DNA from: Candidatus Muiribacterium halophilum
GTDB lineage: Bacteria; Muiribacteriota; Muiribacteriia; Muiribacteriales; Muiribacteriaceae
Reading direction: 5' to 3'
Length of the DNA: 57,213 nt
NCBI GenBank assembly: GCA_023228995.1
Contig: JALOAD010000021.1
Coordinates: 1-57,213 of the forward strand
Below are positions 50,862-57,213 of the stretch, in pieces. The position numbers were made by a program, and so were the translations under genes. Position 1 is the first letter of the stretch; the number at the start of each line of letters is the position of its first letter. The notes under the pieces were generated by a model. The model saw only the letters and a list, made by a program, of their open reading frames with translations, had not been told where the DNA came from and did not search any database.

Positions 50862-52118
50862 TTAATTGATTTTTTTTCTAATCCACATATATTTTTCTTT
50901 TGCTTTTTTTTCAAAACCAGAATCTTTTGGTTCAAACCATGTTTTACCATGCAGTTCATCAGGTAAATACTGTTGTTTTACAATATTATTCTCAAAATCA
51001 TGTGCATATTTATACTCTTTTCCATAACCTATATCTTTCATAAGTTCTGTTGGAGCATTTCTAAGATGAAGTGGCACTTTTGATTTATTATATTGTCTGG
51101 AAATTTCTTTCATTTTTTTTCCAAACATATAAACAGTATTACTTTTAGGTGCTAAAGCAAGATACACAGCACATTGTATCATAGCATTATCTCCTTCTGG
51201 CAAACCTAAAAATCTTACAGCATCAAGACAAGAATTGGCTTGAATTAAAGCATTAGGATCGGCAATTCCAATATCCTCAGATGCAAATCTTATCATTCTT
51301 CTTATAATATAAAGAGGATCTTCACCTCCCTCAAGCATTCTCATCATCCAAAAAACAGAAGCATCTACATCTGAACCTCTAAGGCTTTTATGAAATGCAG
51401 AAATAATATCATAATGATATTCGCCATTTCTGTCATAACTAATATTAAAATCACCAGTTATTATCTGAGAAAGAGTTTGTTTATCAACACTAAATTTTCC
51501 CATGTTTAGAAAAATTTCTAAAGTATTAAGGACTTTTCTTGCATCTCCACCTGAGTATTTAAATAATATATTGTCAACATTTTCTTCAAAATCAAATCCA
51601 GCTTTTTCACCAGCTCTTTTAATAAGTGTTTTTATATTTTGCTCAGAAAGACTTTCAAAAACAATGATTTTTACTCTTGAAAGCAAAGCATTATTAAGTG
51701 AAAATGAAGGATTTTCAGTTGTTGCTCCAACAATAATTATAGTGCCGTTTTCTATATGAGGCAAAAATGCATCCTGTTGAGCTTTATTAAATCTATGTAT
51801 TTCATCAACAATCATTAGAGTTGGTTTTTCAAACATATTAAATTCTTCTGAAGCTTTTTCAATGATTTTTTTAACTTCAGGAATTCCAGTTGTTACTGCT
51901 GATATAATTTTAAAAGGAAGATTGTATTCTTTTGCTACAATTAAAGCCATTGTGGTTTTTCCACAACCTGGAGGTCCCCAGAAAACCATTGATACAGGTT
52001 TTCTGGATTCCAATATATTTTTTAACACTTTGCCTTGTGAAAGCAAATTCTCCTGACCTATAAAGTCTAAAAGACTTTCTGGTCTAAGTAAATGTGCTAA
52101 AGGTAATGTATTCATCAT
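50862..52118 (-). CDS. rarA: Replication-associated recombination protein A (RarA/MgsA)
   Basis: A clamp-loader-like AAA+ ATPase acting at stalled forks. The 418-residue sequence shows GPPGCGKTTMA (Walker A), MIVDEIHRFNKAQQDAFLP (Walker B plus the family-specific stretch), GATTENPSFSLN (sensor 1) and the C-terminal RarA domain (HLRNAPTELMKDIGYGKEYKY). Its ATG overlaps the BCCP stop (ATGA), so it is the last gene of the carboxylase operon. Confidence 0.96.
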   Translation of the reverse strand: MMNTLPLAHLLRPESLLDFIGQENLLSQGKVLKNILESRKPVSMVFWGPPGCGKTTMALIVAKEYNLPFKIISAVTTGIPEVKKIIEKASEEFNMFEKPTLMIVDEIHRFNKAQQDAFLPHIENGTIIIVGATTENPSFSLNNALLSRVKIIVFESLSEQNIKTLIKRAGEKAGFDFEENVDNILFKYSGGDARKVLNTLEIFLNMGKFSVDKQTLSQIITGDFNISYDRNGEYHYDIISAFHKSLRGSDVDASVFWMMRMLEGGEDPLYIIRRMIRFASEDIGIADPNALIQANSCLDAVRFLGLPEGDNAMIQCAVYLALAPKSNTVYMFGKKMKEISRQYNKSKVPLHLRNAPTELMKDIGYGKEYKYAHDFENNIVKQQYLPDELHGKTWFEPKDSGFEKKAKEKYMWIRKKIN

Positions 52119-52633
52119 TCAATAACTAACATAACCTGATCTTTTTCAACATTTTCACCTTCAGATACAACAATCTCGCTAATTACACCAGATCGAGCTG
52201 AAAGTATTTCATTTTCCATTTTCATTGCTTCAAGAATAAGAATTAATTCTCCTTCTTTTATCTGCTGACCAGGTTTTACAAGTATATTCATAACTTTACC
52301 AGGAATAAGTGCTCTTATAACTCCTGATTTTTTTCTTTCTACACCTTCTACAATAACTCTATCTCTACCTGCTTTTAGTATAGATACAGGGTATTTTTGA
52401 CCATCAACAATAATATTTTCTGCTAAACCATTATTACCTTTTTCAATTTCAATGTCATGATATTCATTATCTATAAAAATACTTTTGATATCACCGTTTT
52501 CATTAAAACTTACAAATTCCACAACATATTCTTTTCCATCAACAATAACATTTTCATGATTTTCAAGATTTAATTTATCATTATGCTCAATTTTAAACTT
52601 ATCTCTATTATCAACTAAAATTCTATATTTCAT
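52115..52633 (-). CDS. Biotin carboxyl carrier protein
   Basis: A 172-residue protein whose C-terminal 75 residues form the biotinyl domain, with the acceptor Lys in EAMKMENEI. The N-terminal part (about 1-95) is a beta-rich domain with a repeated DGKEYVVEFVS / VDGQKYPVSIL pattern, as in the carriers of acyl-CoA carboxylases and decarboxylases. It is encoded between the biotin-carboxylase-like gene (3-bp gap) and rarA. Confidence 0.92.
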   Translation of the reverse strand: MKYRILVDNRDKFKIEHNDKLNLENHENVIVDGKEYVVEFVSFNENGDIKSIFIDNEYHDIEIEKGNNGLAENIIVDGQKYPVSILKAGRDRVIVEGVERKKSGVIRALIPGKVMNILVKPGQQIKEGELILILEAMKMENEILSARSGVISEIVVSEGENVEKDQVMLVIE

Positions 52634-52636
52634 TTT

Positions 52637-54133
52637 TTATTCTCCCCATTTTTTTATAATCTTAGATCTTCCAAGAATATTCCAAGGACTTGCATCTTTT
52701 TTACTAAGATTTATTCGAGGAGCTATAGTTTTTTTCTCATTTTCATTATGATAGGACAATGCAGCAACAATTGCAGCTACAAATTCTTTTTGTCTAGCTT
52801 TTTTAAATCTTCTTTCTCTCATTACATGAGTAATAAAATCAGAAACTATTTTTCCTTCATTAAAAAGTTTTGTATTTACAACATTTTCAATAAAAGGCAA
52901 TGTTGTTGATATACCACTGATTTTTGTCTGAGCAACAGCCCATCTGATTTTATTTACCATTTCTTTTCTATAAAGAGATTTAACAAGCAGTCTTCCTATT
53001 TGTGAATCATAATAAGAAGTTACTTCATCACCTGAAAAGTAATCAAATTCAACCCTAACATCTTTTCCACCAGGCATTATAAGCTGTTTTATATTACCAG
53101 AACATGGTTCAAATTTATTAAAATAATCCTCAGCATACAGTCTGCATTCAAAAGCATTTCCTTTTATATTTTCAAGCGGAATTTCTTCAACCTGAATAAT
53201 ATTATCATAAGCAAGACTTATTTGTTGTTTAATAAGATTAAAACCAGTAAGCATTTCAACAACAGCATAATTTACAGGTAATCTTGGATTTAATTCTAAA
53301 AAATAAATATTTTTTTTCTGAACAATAAATTCAAAATTTGCCATTGAATTAAGTGAAATTTTTTCTGATAACTTTTTTGCATATTCAACTATTTTTTTTC
53401 TTATTGAAATATCAATATACTCAGCCGGAGCTTCCGATACTATTTTTTGAAATTTTCTTCTAAGAGAACTATCAGTTGTAGGAAGACTTACATATTCTTT
53501 TGCGTTTCCAACAACAGTTACTTCTATTAAATAAGAATTATCTATATATTCTTCTGCAAGAAGTCTATTTGTATTAAATATTGTTTTACTTTCTTTTTTT
53601 GCTATTTCGAGTTTTTTAAATATATCATCTTTTGAATCAACATATTGAATACCTCTTCCAGCCCAGCCATTAACAGGTTTTATAACAAGAGGTTTTCTTA
53701 ATTTTTCTAAATCTTTTTCTTTTTTTATCTCAAAACCATTTACAATAGGAATTCCTAGTTTTTCAGCCTGTTCTTTCATCCAAATTTTATCTGAAAACTT
53801 TTCAACTTTTTCCCATTCATCACTAATAACTTTAATATTAAGTTTTTTACATTCTTTTAAAAACTCAATATTCTGTGCTAAAAAACCAAATCCTGGATGA
53901 ATTACATCAACTTTTTCTTTTAATGCAATTTCTATTACTTTAGAAAAATTTCTATAATCATCTTTGTATTTTGCCTCACCAATATAATAAGCTTTATCAG
54001 CATATCTTACATGCATTGACTCTTTATCTACATCAGAATAAATAGCAATTGTTTCTATTCCAAGCTCTTTACAAGCTCGAATAATATTAACAGCTATATT
54101 ACCCCTATTTGCTATGAGCATTTTTTTAAACAT
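52637..54133 (-). CDS. Divergent biotin-carboxylase-like ATP-grasp subunit, catalytic residues altered
   Basis: A 498-residue homologue of AccC/PycA. The fold markers remain (LIANRGNIAVNIIRACKELG, HPGFGFLAQN, FEFI, LELNPR, ECRLYAED, PYYDSQIG-like SYYDSQIGRLLVKS). Compared with E. coli AccC, His209 is Leu202, Cys230 is Ser222, Gln233 is Arg225, His236 is Phe228, Gln294 is Pro286, the catalytic base Glu296 is Asn288 and His297 is Tyr289; the GGGGRG loop reads NGWAGRG. The ATP-metal Glu276, Glu288 and Asn290 and Arg292/Arg338 equivalents persist. It may bind ATP but not carboxylate biotin normally. Confidence 0.85.
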   Translation of the reverse strand: MFKKMLIANRGNIAVNIIRACKELGIETIAIYSDVDKESMHVRYADKAYYIGEAKYKDDYRNFSKVIEIALKEKVDVIHPGFGFLAQNIEFLKECKKLNIKVISDEWEKVEKFSDKIWMKEQAEKLGIPIVNGFEIKKEKDLEKLRKPLVIKPVNGWAGRGIQYVDSKDDIFKKLEIAKKESKTIFNTNRLLAEEYIDNSYLIEVTVVGNAKEYVSLPTTDSSLRRKFQKIVSEAPAEYIDISIRKKIVEYAKKLSEKISLNSMANFEFIVQKKNIYFLELNPRLPVNYAVVEMLTGFNLIKQQISLAYDNIIQVEEIPLENIKGNAFECRLYAEDYFNKFEPCSGNIKQLIMPGGKDVRVEFDYFSGDEVTSYYDSQIGRLLVKSLYRKEMVNKIRWAVAQTKISGISTTLPFIENVVNTKLFNEGKIVSDFITHVMRERRFKKARQKEFVAAIVAALSYHNENEKKTIAPRINLSKKDASPWNILGRSKIIKKWGE

Positions 54134-54147
54134 AAATTACCTTCTCC

Positions 54148-55692
54148 TTAGAGTGGAATATTACCATGCTTTTTAGCAGGAAGTTCTTCTCTTTTATTTA
54201 CTAGTGAATCAAGAGCAGCTATAAGTCTTGGTCTAGTCTCGCTTGGAATAATAATATCATCAATATATCCAAGTTCTGCTGCAAAATAAGGATTTGCAAA
54301 TTTTTCCTTATAATCATCAATTAATTCAATTTTTTTCATTTCAGGATCTTCTGCATTCATAACTTCTTTTCTATGTATTATATTTATCGCACCTTGTGGA
54401 CCCATAACAGCAATCTCTGCTGATGGCCATGCAAAATTAAAATCAGCTCCAAGATGTTTAGAACACATAACAATATATGCTCCACCATAAGCTTTTCTTG
54501 TAACAACAGTTAGTTTTGGAACACTTGCTTCACTATAAGCATAAAGCATTTTTGCACCGTGTTTTATAATACCGGAATGTTCTTGATCTTTTCCAGGCAA
54601 AAATCCAGGAGTATCAACCATGGTAAGGACAGGTATATTAAAACTATCACAAAATCTTATAAATCTAGCAGCTTTCATAGAAGCAACAACATCAAGAGTT
54701 CCTGCAAGAGATTGCGGATTATTTGCTATAATTCCAATACTTCTTCCACCAAGTCTGCCAAAACCAATAATTACATTTTCAGCATATTTAGGTTGTACTT
54801 CAAAAAAATCTTGATTATCTAATATAAGAGATATTAAATTTCTCATATTATAAGGTTTATTTGGATTATCAGGCACTATTGTATTAAGTTCTTCTTCCAT
54901 TCTATGAGGATTATCTCCACTTTCAACATAAGGAGGATTTTCCATATTATTTGATGGAAGATATGATAATAATTTTCTAATACCTTCAATACATTCCTCG
55001 TCAGTTGGATAAGTAAAATGAGCAACTCCTGAAACTTCCATATGTGCTGAAGCTCCACCAAGTTCTTCTTTGCTTATTTCTTCGTTTGTAACAGTCTTAA
55101 TTACATCTGGACCAGTTATAAACATATTTGAAGTGTTTTCAACCATAAAAATATAATCCATTATGCCTGGTGAATAAACAGCACCTCCAGCACATGGTCC
55201 CATTATTGCTGCTATTTGAGGAACTACACCAGAATATCTGGAATTTCTAAAGAAAATTTCTCCATAACCGCATAAAGACATAACTCCTTCCTGAATCTTT
55301 GCTCCGCCTGAATCATTTAATCCAATTACAGGAGCTCCGTTTCTTGCAGCCATATCCATAACTTTACAGATTTTCTTTGCATGCATTTCACCAACTGCTC
55401 CGCCAATTACAGTAAAATCCTGTGCAAATATATAAATTAGCCTGCCATTCACAGTTCCATATCCTGTTACAACACCATCTCCATAAGGTTTTTTCTTTTC
55501 CAAACCAAAATGAGTACATCTGTGTTTAACAAAAGCATCTATTTCAACAAAAGATCCTGCATCTAAAAGAAGATCTACTCTTTCTCTTGCAGTAAGTTTT
55601 CCTTGTGAATGCTGTTTTTCTATTCTATCAACACCACCACCAAGTTTGATTTTATCTTTTAACTCTCGCAACTTCTCAATTCCAGAAGTCAT
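54148..55692 (-). CDS. Acyl-CoA carboxyltransferase (PccB/MmdA-type)
   Basis: The 514-residue carboxyltransferase subunit that exchanges CO2 between biotin and an acyl-CoA such as propionyl- or methylmalonyl-CoA. Crotonase-like motifs are intact: the first-half oxyanion region GLNDSGGAKIQEGVMSLCGYG and GPCAGGAVYSPGIMDYIFM, and in the second half TPGFLPGKDQEHSGIIKHGAKMLYAYSEA. The short MmdA-like length and context fit either a propionyl-CoA carboxylase or a methylmalonyl-CoA decarboxylase; no membrane beta subunit of the Na+-pump type is in the window. GGGAGG precedes the ATG. Confidence 0.93.
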   Translation of the reverse strand: MTSGIEKLRELKDKIKLGGGVDRIEKQHSQGKLTARERVDLLLDAGSFVEIDAFVKHRCTHFGLEKKKPYGDGVVTGYGTVNGRLIYIFAQDFTVIGGAVGEMHAKKICKVMDMAARNGAPVIGLNDSGGAKIQEGVMSLCGYGEIFFRNSRYSGVVPQIAAIMGPCAGGAVYSPGIMDYIFMVENTSNMFITGPDVIKTVTNEEISKEELGGASAHMEVSGVAHFTYPTDEECIEGIRKLLSYLPSNNMENPPYVESGDNPHRMEEELNTIVPDNPNKPYNMRNLISLILDNQDFFEVQPKYAENVIIGFGRLGGRSIGIIANNPQSLAGTLDVVASMKAARFIRFCDSFNIPVLTMVDTPGFLPGKDQEHSGIIKHGAKMLYAYSEASVPKLTVVTRKAYGGAYIVMCSKHLGADFNFAWPSAEIAVMGPQGAINIIHRKEVMNAEDPEMKKIELIDDYKEKFANPYFAAELGYIDDIIIPSETRPRLIAALDSLVNKREELPAKKHGNIPL

Positions 55693-55747
55693 TTTCTATC
55701 CTCCCGAAAAAATTATTTTATTTTATTTAATACATTTATCTTTGTAA

Positions 55748-55776
55748 ATAGTACAAGTCTAATAAGTCATAGTCAA
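55748..55776 (-). promoter_or_regulatory. Promoter of the carboxylase-rarA operon
   Basis: Minus-strand TTGACT (55771-55776), 17 bp, TACTAT (55748-55753), about 55 bases upstream of the carboxyltransferase ATG. The remainder of 55693-55845 is AT-rich without a gene. Confidence 0.6.
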
Positions 55777-55845
55777 GTTAAGAAATTAGATTTTATGAAT
55801 TTAACATTTGATATATAAATAAGAAGTCTGCTTTTTTACCAGTGG

Positions 55846-56190
55846 TCATATAGATTTTTTTCGTGAAAATGGTCTTAATATCTTTTCGCCTTTTTTTACC
55901 ATTCCTAGAATTTGTCTTGCTTCTTTTTCAATTCCTTCAAGAGTGTTGAGTTCTTCTATTCTTTTTTCAAGAATTTCAACTTTTTCTCGAATTTGTACAA
56001 TATCTATTTGTTTTTCCTTAAGAATATTTCTGTATCGGGATTTTTCATCAAAATTTATTTTAAACACTGAAAAAATAAATAAAGCAAACACACATAATGA
56101 TATTAAAACTATTTTATAAGAACATTTAACAAAGAAATTAGAGATTATAAATTTTCGTTTTTCTGCTGAAAAATTTAAAATATTATTCAT
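55846..56190 (-). CDS. DivIC/FtsB-like septum formation initiator protein
   Basis: A 114-residue bitopic membrane protein: a short cytoplasmic N-terminus, one helix (about 25-46), a periplasmic coiled coil (IVQIREKVEILEKRIEELNTLE) and the family ending EKEARQILGMVKKGEKILRPF. It would join the FtsL/FtsQ-type division complex. It lies alone between the carboxylase promoter and the repeat region. Confidence 0.82.
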   Translation of the reverse strand: MNNILNFSAEKRKFIISNFFVKCSYKIVLISLCVFALFIFSVFKINFDEKSRYRNILKEKQIDIVQIREKVEILEKRIEELNTLEGIEKEARQILGMVKKGEKILRPFSRKKSI

Positions 56191-56412
56191 AACATATATT
56201 TCGGAATTAAAGCGAAAAACTCTTAGTATAATATATAAAAAGCAGTTTAAGGGTTGAAAGTTGAGGGTTGAGGGCTAAAGTAAAATCAGTGAAGCTGTGA
56301 CAGGTGAAGCTTGACAAAAAACAAAGTTATTGTGTCACCGGAGAGTCGTAGACTCTTGTTACAAGCAATTTTTTCGTAGAATTAATTGCAGTCACATTTA
56401 TTAAACTCTGTC

Positions 56413-56438
56413 ATCCCGGTATTATTCTGAGCCGGGAT
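56413..56438. repeat. REP-like hairpin copy 1
   Basis: ATCCCGG/CCGGGAT stem around TATTATTCTGAG, preceded by CTCTGTC. Part of the family with copies at 56558, 56854, 56985 and, inverted, 5859. Confidence 0.8.
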
Positions 56439-56494
56439 CTTCTTTTGATTTCATTATTCAAAAGATTTCTTCTTACTTTATATTATCAATTTTT

Positions 56495-56540
56495 AATTAT
56501 TAATTATTAATTATTAATTATTAATTATTAATTATTAATT
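56495..56540. repeat. AATTATT heptamer repeat, about 6.6 copies
   Basis: A pure run of AATTATT over 46 bases. Corresponding runs in the neighbouring units have about 4.6 copies (56805-56836) and 2.6 copies (56936-56953), so it is a variable-number repeat inside a larger repeated unit. Confidence 0.85.
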
Positions 56541-56557
56541 GCTTCATTAACTCTGTC

Positions 56558-56583
56558 ATCCCGGTATTATTCTGAGCCGGGAT
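56558..56583. repeat. REP-like hairpin copy 2
   Basis: Identical stem and loop to copy 1 (ATCCCGG, TATTATTCTGAG, CCGGGAT). Confidence 0.8.
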
Positions 56584-56804
56584 CTTCTTTAGCTTTATAA
56601 TTATCTATTATTTCATCAAAGAAATATTAATTTATCGGACCACATGAAATTTAACTTCCATGTAAAATTCCCTCTTACGATGTTCGCCTTTGCAATACAT
56701 CCGTATATTGCATACTTCGTAACAGTCTCCATAGTTCCTCTTAATTAATTTTCTTTGATTTCATTATTCAAAAGATTTCTCCTTACTTTATATTATCAAT
56801 TTTT

Positions 56805-56836
56805 AATTATTAATTATTAATTATTAATTATTAATT
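56805..56836. repeat. AATTATT heptamer repeat, about 4.6 copies
   Basis: Second heptamer run, preceded and followed by the same flanks as the run at 56495. Confidence 0.8.
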
Positions 56837-56853
56837 GCTTCATTAACTCTGTC

Positions 56854-56879
56854 ATCCCGGTACTATTCTGAGCCGGGAT
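56854..56879. repeat. REP-like hairpin copy 3
   Basis: Same stem as copies 1 and 2; the loop has one change (TACTATTCTGAG). Confidence 0.8.
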
Positions 56880-56935
56880 CTTCTTTTGATTTCATTATTC
56901 AAAAGATTTCTCCTTACTTTATATTATCAATTTTT

Positions 56936-56953
56936 AATTATTAATTATTAATT
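56936..56953. repeat. AATTATT heptamer repeat, about 2.6 copies
   Basis: Third and shortest heptamer run, followed by a decayed AATTTTTAATTTTTAAA stretch. Confidence 0.75.
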
Positions 56954-56984
56954 TTTAATTTTTAAATGCTTCATTAGCTCTGTC

Positions 56985-57010
56985 ATCCCAGTACGATTCT
57001 GAGCCGGGAT
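56985..57010. repeat. REP-like hairpin copy 4, imperfect stem
   Basis: ATCCCAG against CCGGGAT with loop TACGATTCTGAG; one stem pair is lost. The last copy, at the edge of the repeat block. Confidence 0.7.
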
Positions 57011-57026
57011 CTGTTTTTGTTTTTAA

Positions 57027-57104
57027 CGCACTAACAGCTTTAGCTGTGCTAACTAGGTTGGCTTTTTCAACCGCTTACTAGACTACAAAGTAGTCGCTAA
57101 CTAG
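57027..57104. repeat. Array of three small hairpins with a common 10-bp linker
   Basis: Three palindromes (CAGCTTTAGCTG, GTTGGCTTTTTCAAC, ACTACAAAGTAGT) alternate with near-identical linkers TGCTAACTAG (57047-57056), CGCTTACTAG (57072-57081) and CGCTAACTAG (57095-57104). The hairpin sequences differ while their pairing is kept. Function unknown. Confidence 0.65.
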
Positions 57105-57213
57105 CAAATTTATCTAAGAGTTAAAGTGTTCGAGGCTGTTGAAAAAGTCTGTTTTCTTTTTTTTTATTTAACCTTAAAAACAAACAGCATGGTCAGGCTG
57201 ACCTATGTAAGCT

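Larger units (their letters stand above)
56191..57213. other. 1-kb gene-free region of nested repeats
   Basis: No plausible coding frame is seen. From left to right it holds a GTGAAG/TGACAG-motif stretch (56288-56314), a roughly 130-bp composite unit present in three related versions (hairpin, then TTGATTTCATTATTCAAAAG, then an AATTATT heptamer run, then TTCATTAACTCTG), a unique segment 56600-56750 with small hairpins, and a three-hairpin array at 57027-57104. GGCTGTTGAAAAAGTC at 57134-57149 resembles the ends of some insertion sequences, but the window stops too soon to tell. Confidence 0.7.

Noticed and set aside
52637-55692. Na+-pumping methylmalonyl-CoA or oxaloacetate decarboxylase
   Set aside because: The carboxyltransferase and carrier would fit, but no membrane beta or gamma/delta subunit is present and an ATP-grasp subunit is. 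It is left open as an acyl-CoA carboxylase-type cluster.
56490-56960. Possible replication origin (AT-rich heptamer runs)
   Set aside because: No DnaA-box cluster and no dnaA/dnaN neighbours; the pattern fits a dispersed repeat unit better.
1-57213. tRNA or rRNA genes
   Set aside because: No cloverleaf-like GC-rich segment with TTCRA-type arm or rRNA-like sequence was noticed on either strand; a covariance search was not possible.

Overview
The window is strongly AT-rich bacterial chromosome with tightly packed genes, frequent ATGA/TAATG overlaps and GGAGG-type ribosome binding sites. It suggests an anaerobic, fermentative, flagellated diderm: a complete six-gene Rnf ion-pumping complex, a periplasmic SLBB export protein, a secreted GH57 amylase, SPOR and parvulin-type envelope proteins, a flagellin and an acyl-CoA carboxylase cluster. 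The lineage cannot be fixed without searches. A poorly cultured low-GC phylum (Muiribacteriota-like) is only a guess.

Layout. (1) Positions 1-5.8 kb are an accessory region wrapped around a YkgJ-like gene and radA. All accessory genes lie on the minus strand: a secreted protein cut by the left edge, a broken S41 peptidase relic, and two cassettes that each pair a glycine-rich bacteriocin-like protein with a CPBP-family membrane protease. Three related promoters drive the secreted or glycine-rich genes. In two of them the -35/-10 spacer is a GTA/TAC triplet repeat (20 and 32 bp); the third has a normal 17-bp spacer. This is the signature of phase-variable expression. (2) 6.0-14.8 kb is a minus-strand maltodextrin operon: SPOR protein, NHL propeller, two ABC permeases, a small HMA-like protein, a substrate-binding lipoprotein and an alpha-glucan phosphorylase. 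Two members look very unusual: the binding protein is circularly permuted (C-lobe before N-lobe), and the MalG-like permease carries about 260 extra periplasmic residues that look like E-set/CBM48 glycan-binding modules. (3) 15.0-21.4 kb is rnfCDGEAB followed by a translationally coupled amrS, with a clear promoter. (4) 21.5-26.8 kb holds an MBL-fold hydrolase, a DegT aminotransferase, a secreted GH57 glucanase and a zinc-finger-like protein.

(5) 27-31.8 kb, mostly plus strand: two HEAT-repeat proteins, rnhB, a LexA-like regulator with a degenerate peptidase domain, a FlgM-like protein and efp; a degenerate GGDEF protein lies on the minus strand. (6) 31.9-35.4 kb: a polysaccharide chain-length/BY-kinase-like protein, an SLBB export protein and a TPR protein with a degenerate Mrr-like nuclease domain. 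(7) 35.7-49.8 kb: an EamA transporter on the plus strand, then minus-strand operons with uvrD, a LysM protein, a gamma-carbonic-anhydrase-like protein, a multi-parvulin foldase, mfd, a DUF2723 glycosyltransferase-like protein, a coiled-coil protein and a HAD phosphatase. (8) 49.9-56.2 kb: a minimal flagellin, rarA coupled to BCCP, a divergent biotin carboxylase and a carboxyltransferase, then a DivIC-like protein. The biotin carboxylase lacks several catalytic residues. (9) 56.2-57.2 kb has no gene and is built of nested repeats.

Small repeats are scattered through the gaps: a REP-like hairpin family (ATCCCGG...CCGGGAT) including one copy with a compensatory base pair, a 170-bp element with 24-bp inverted ends, TCAC-motif arrays and CGGTATA/TATACCG arrays.
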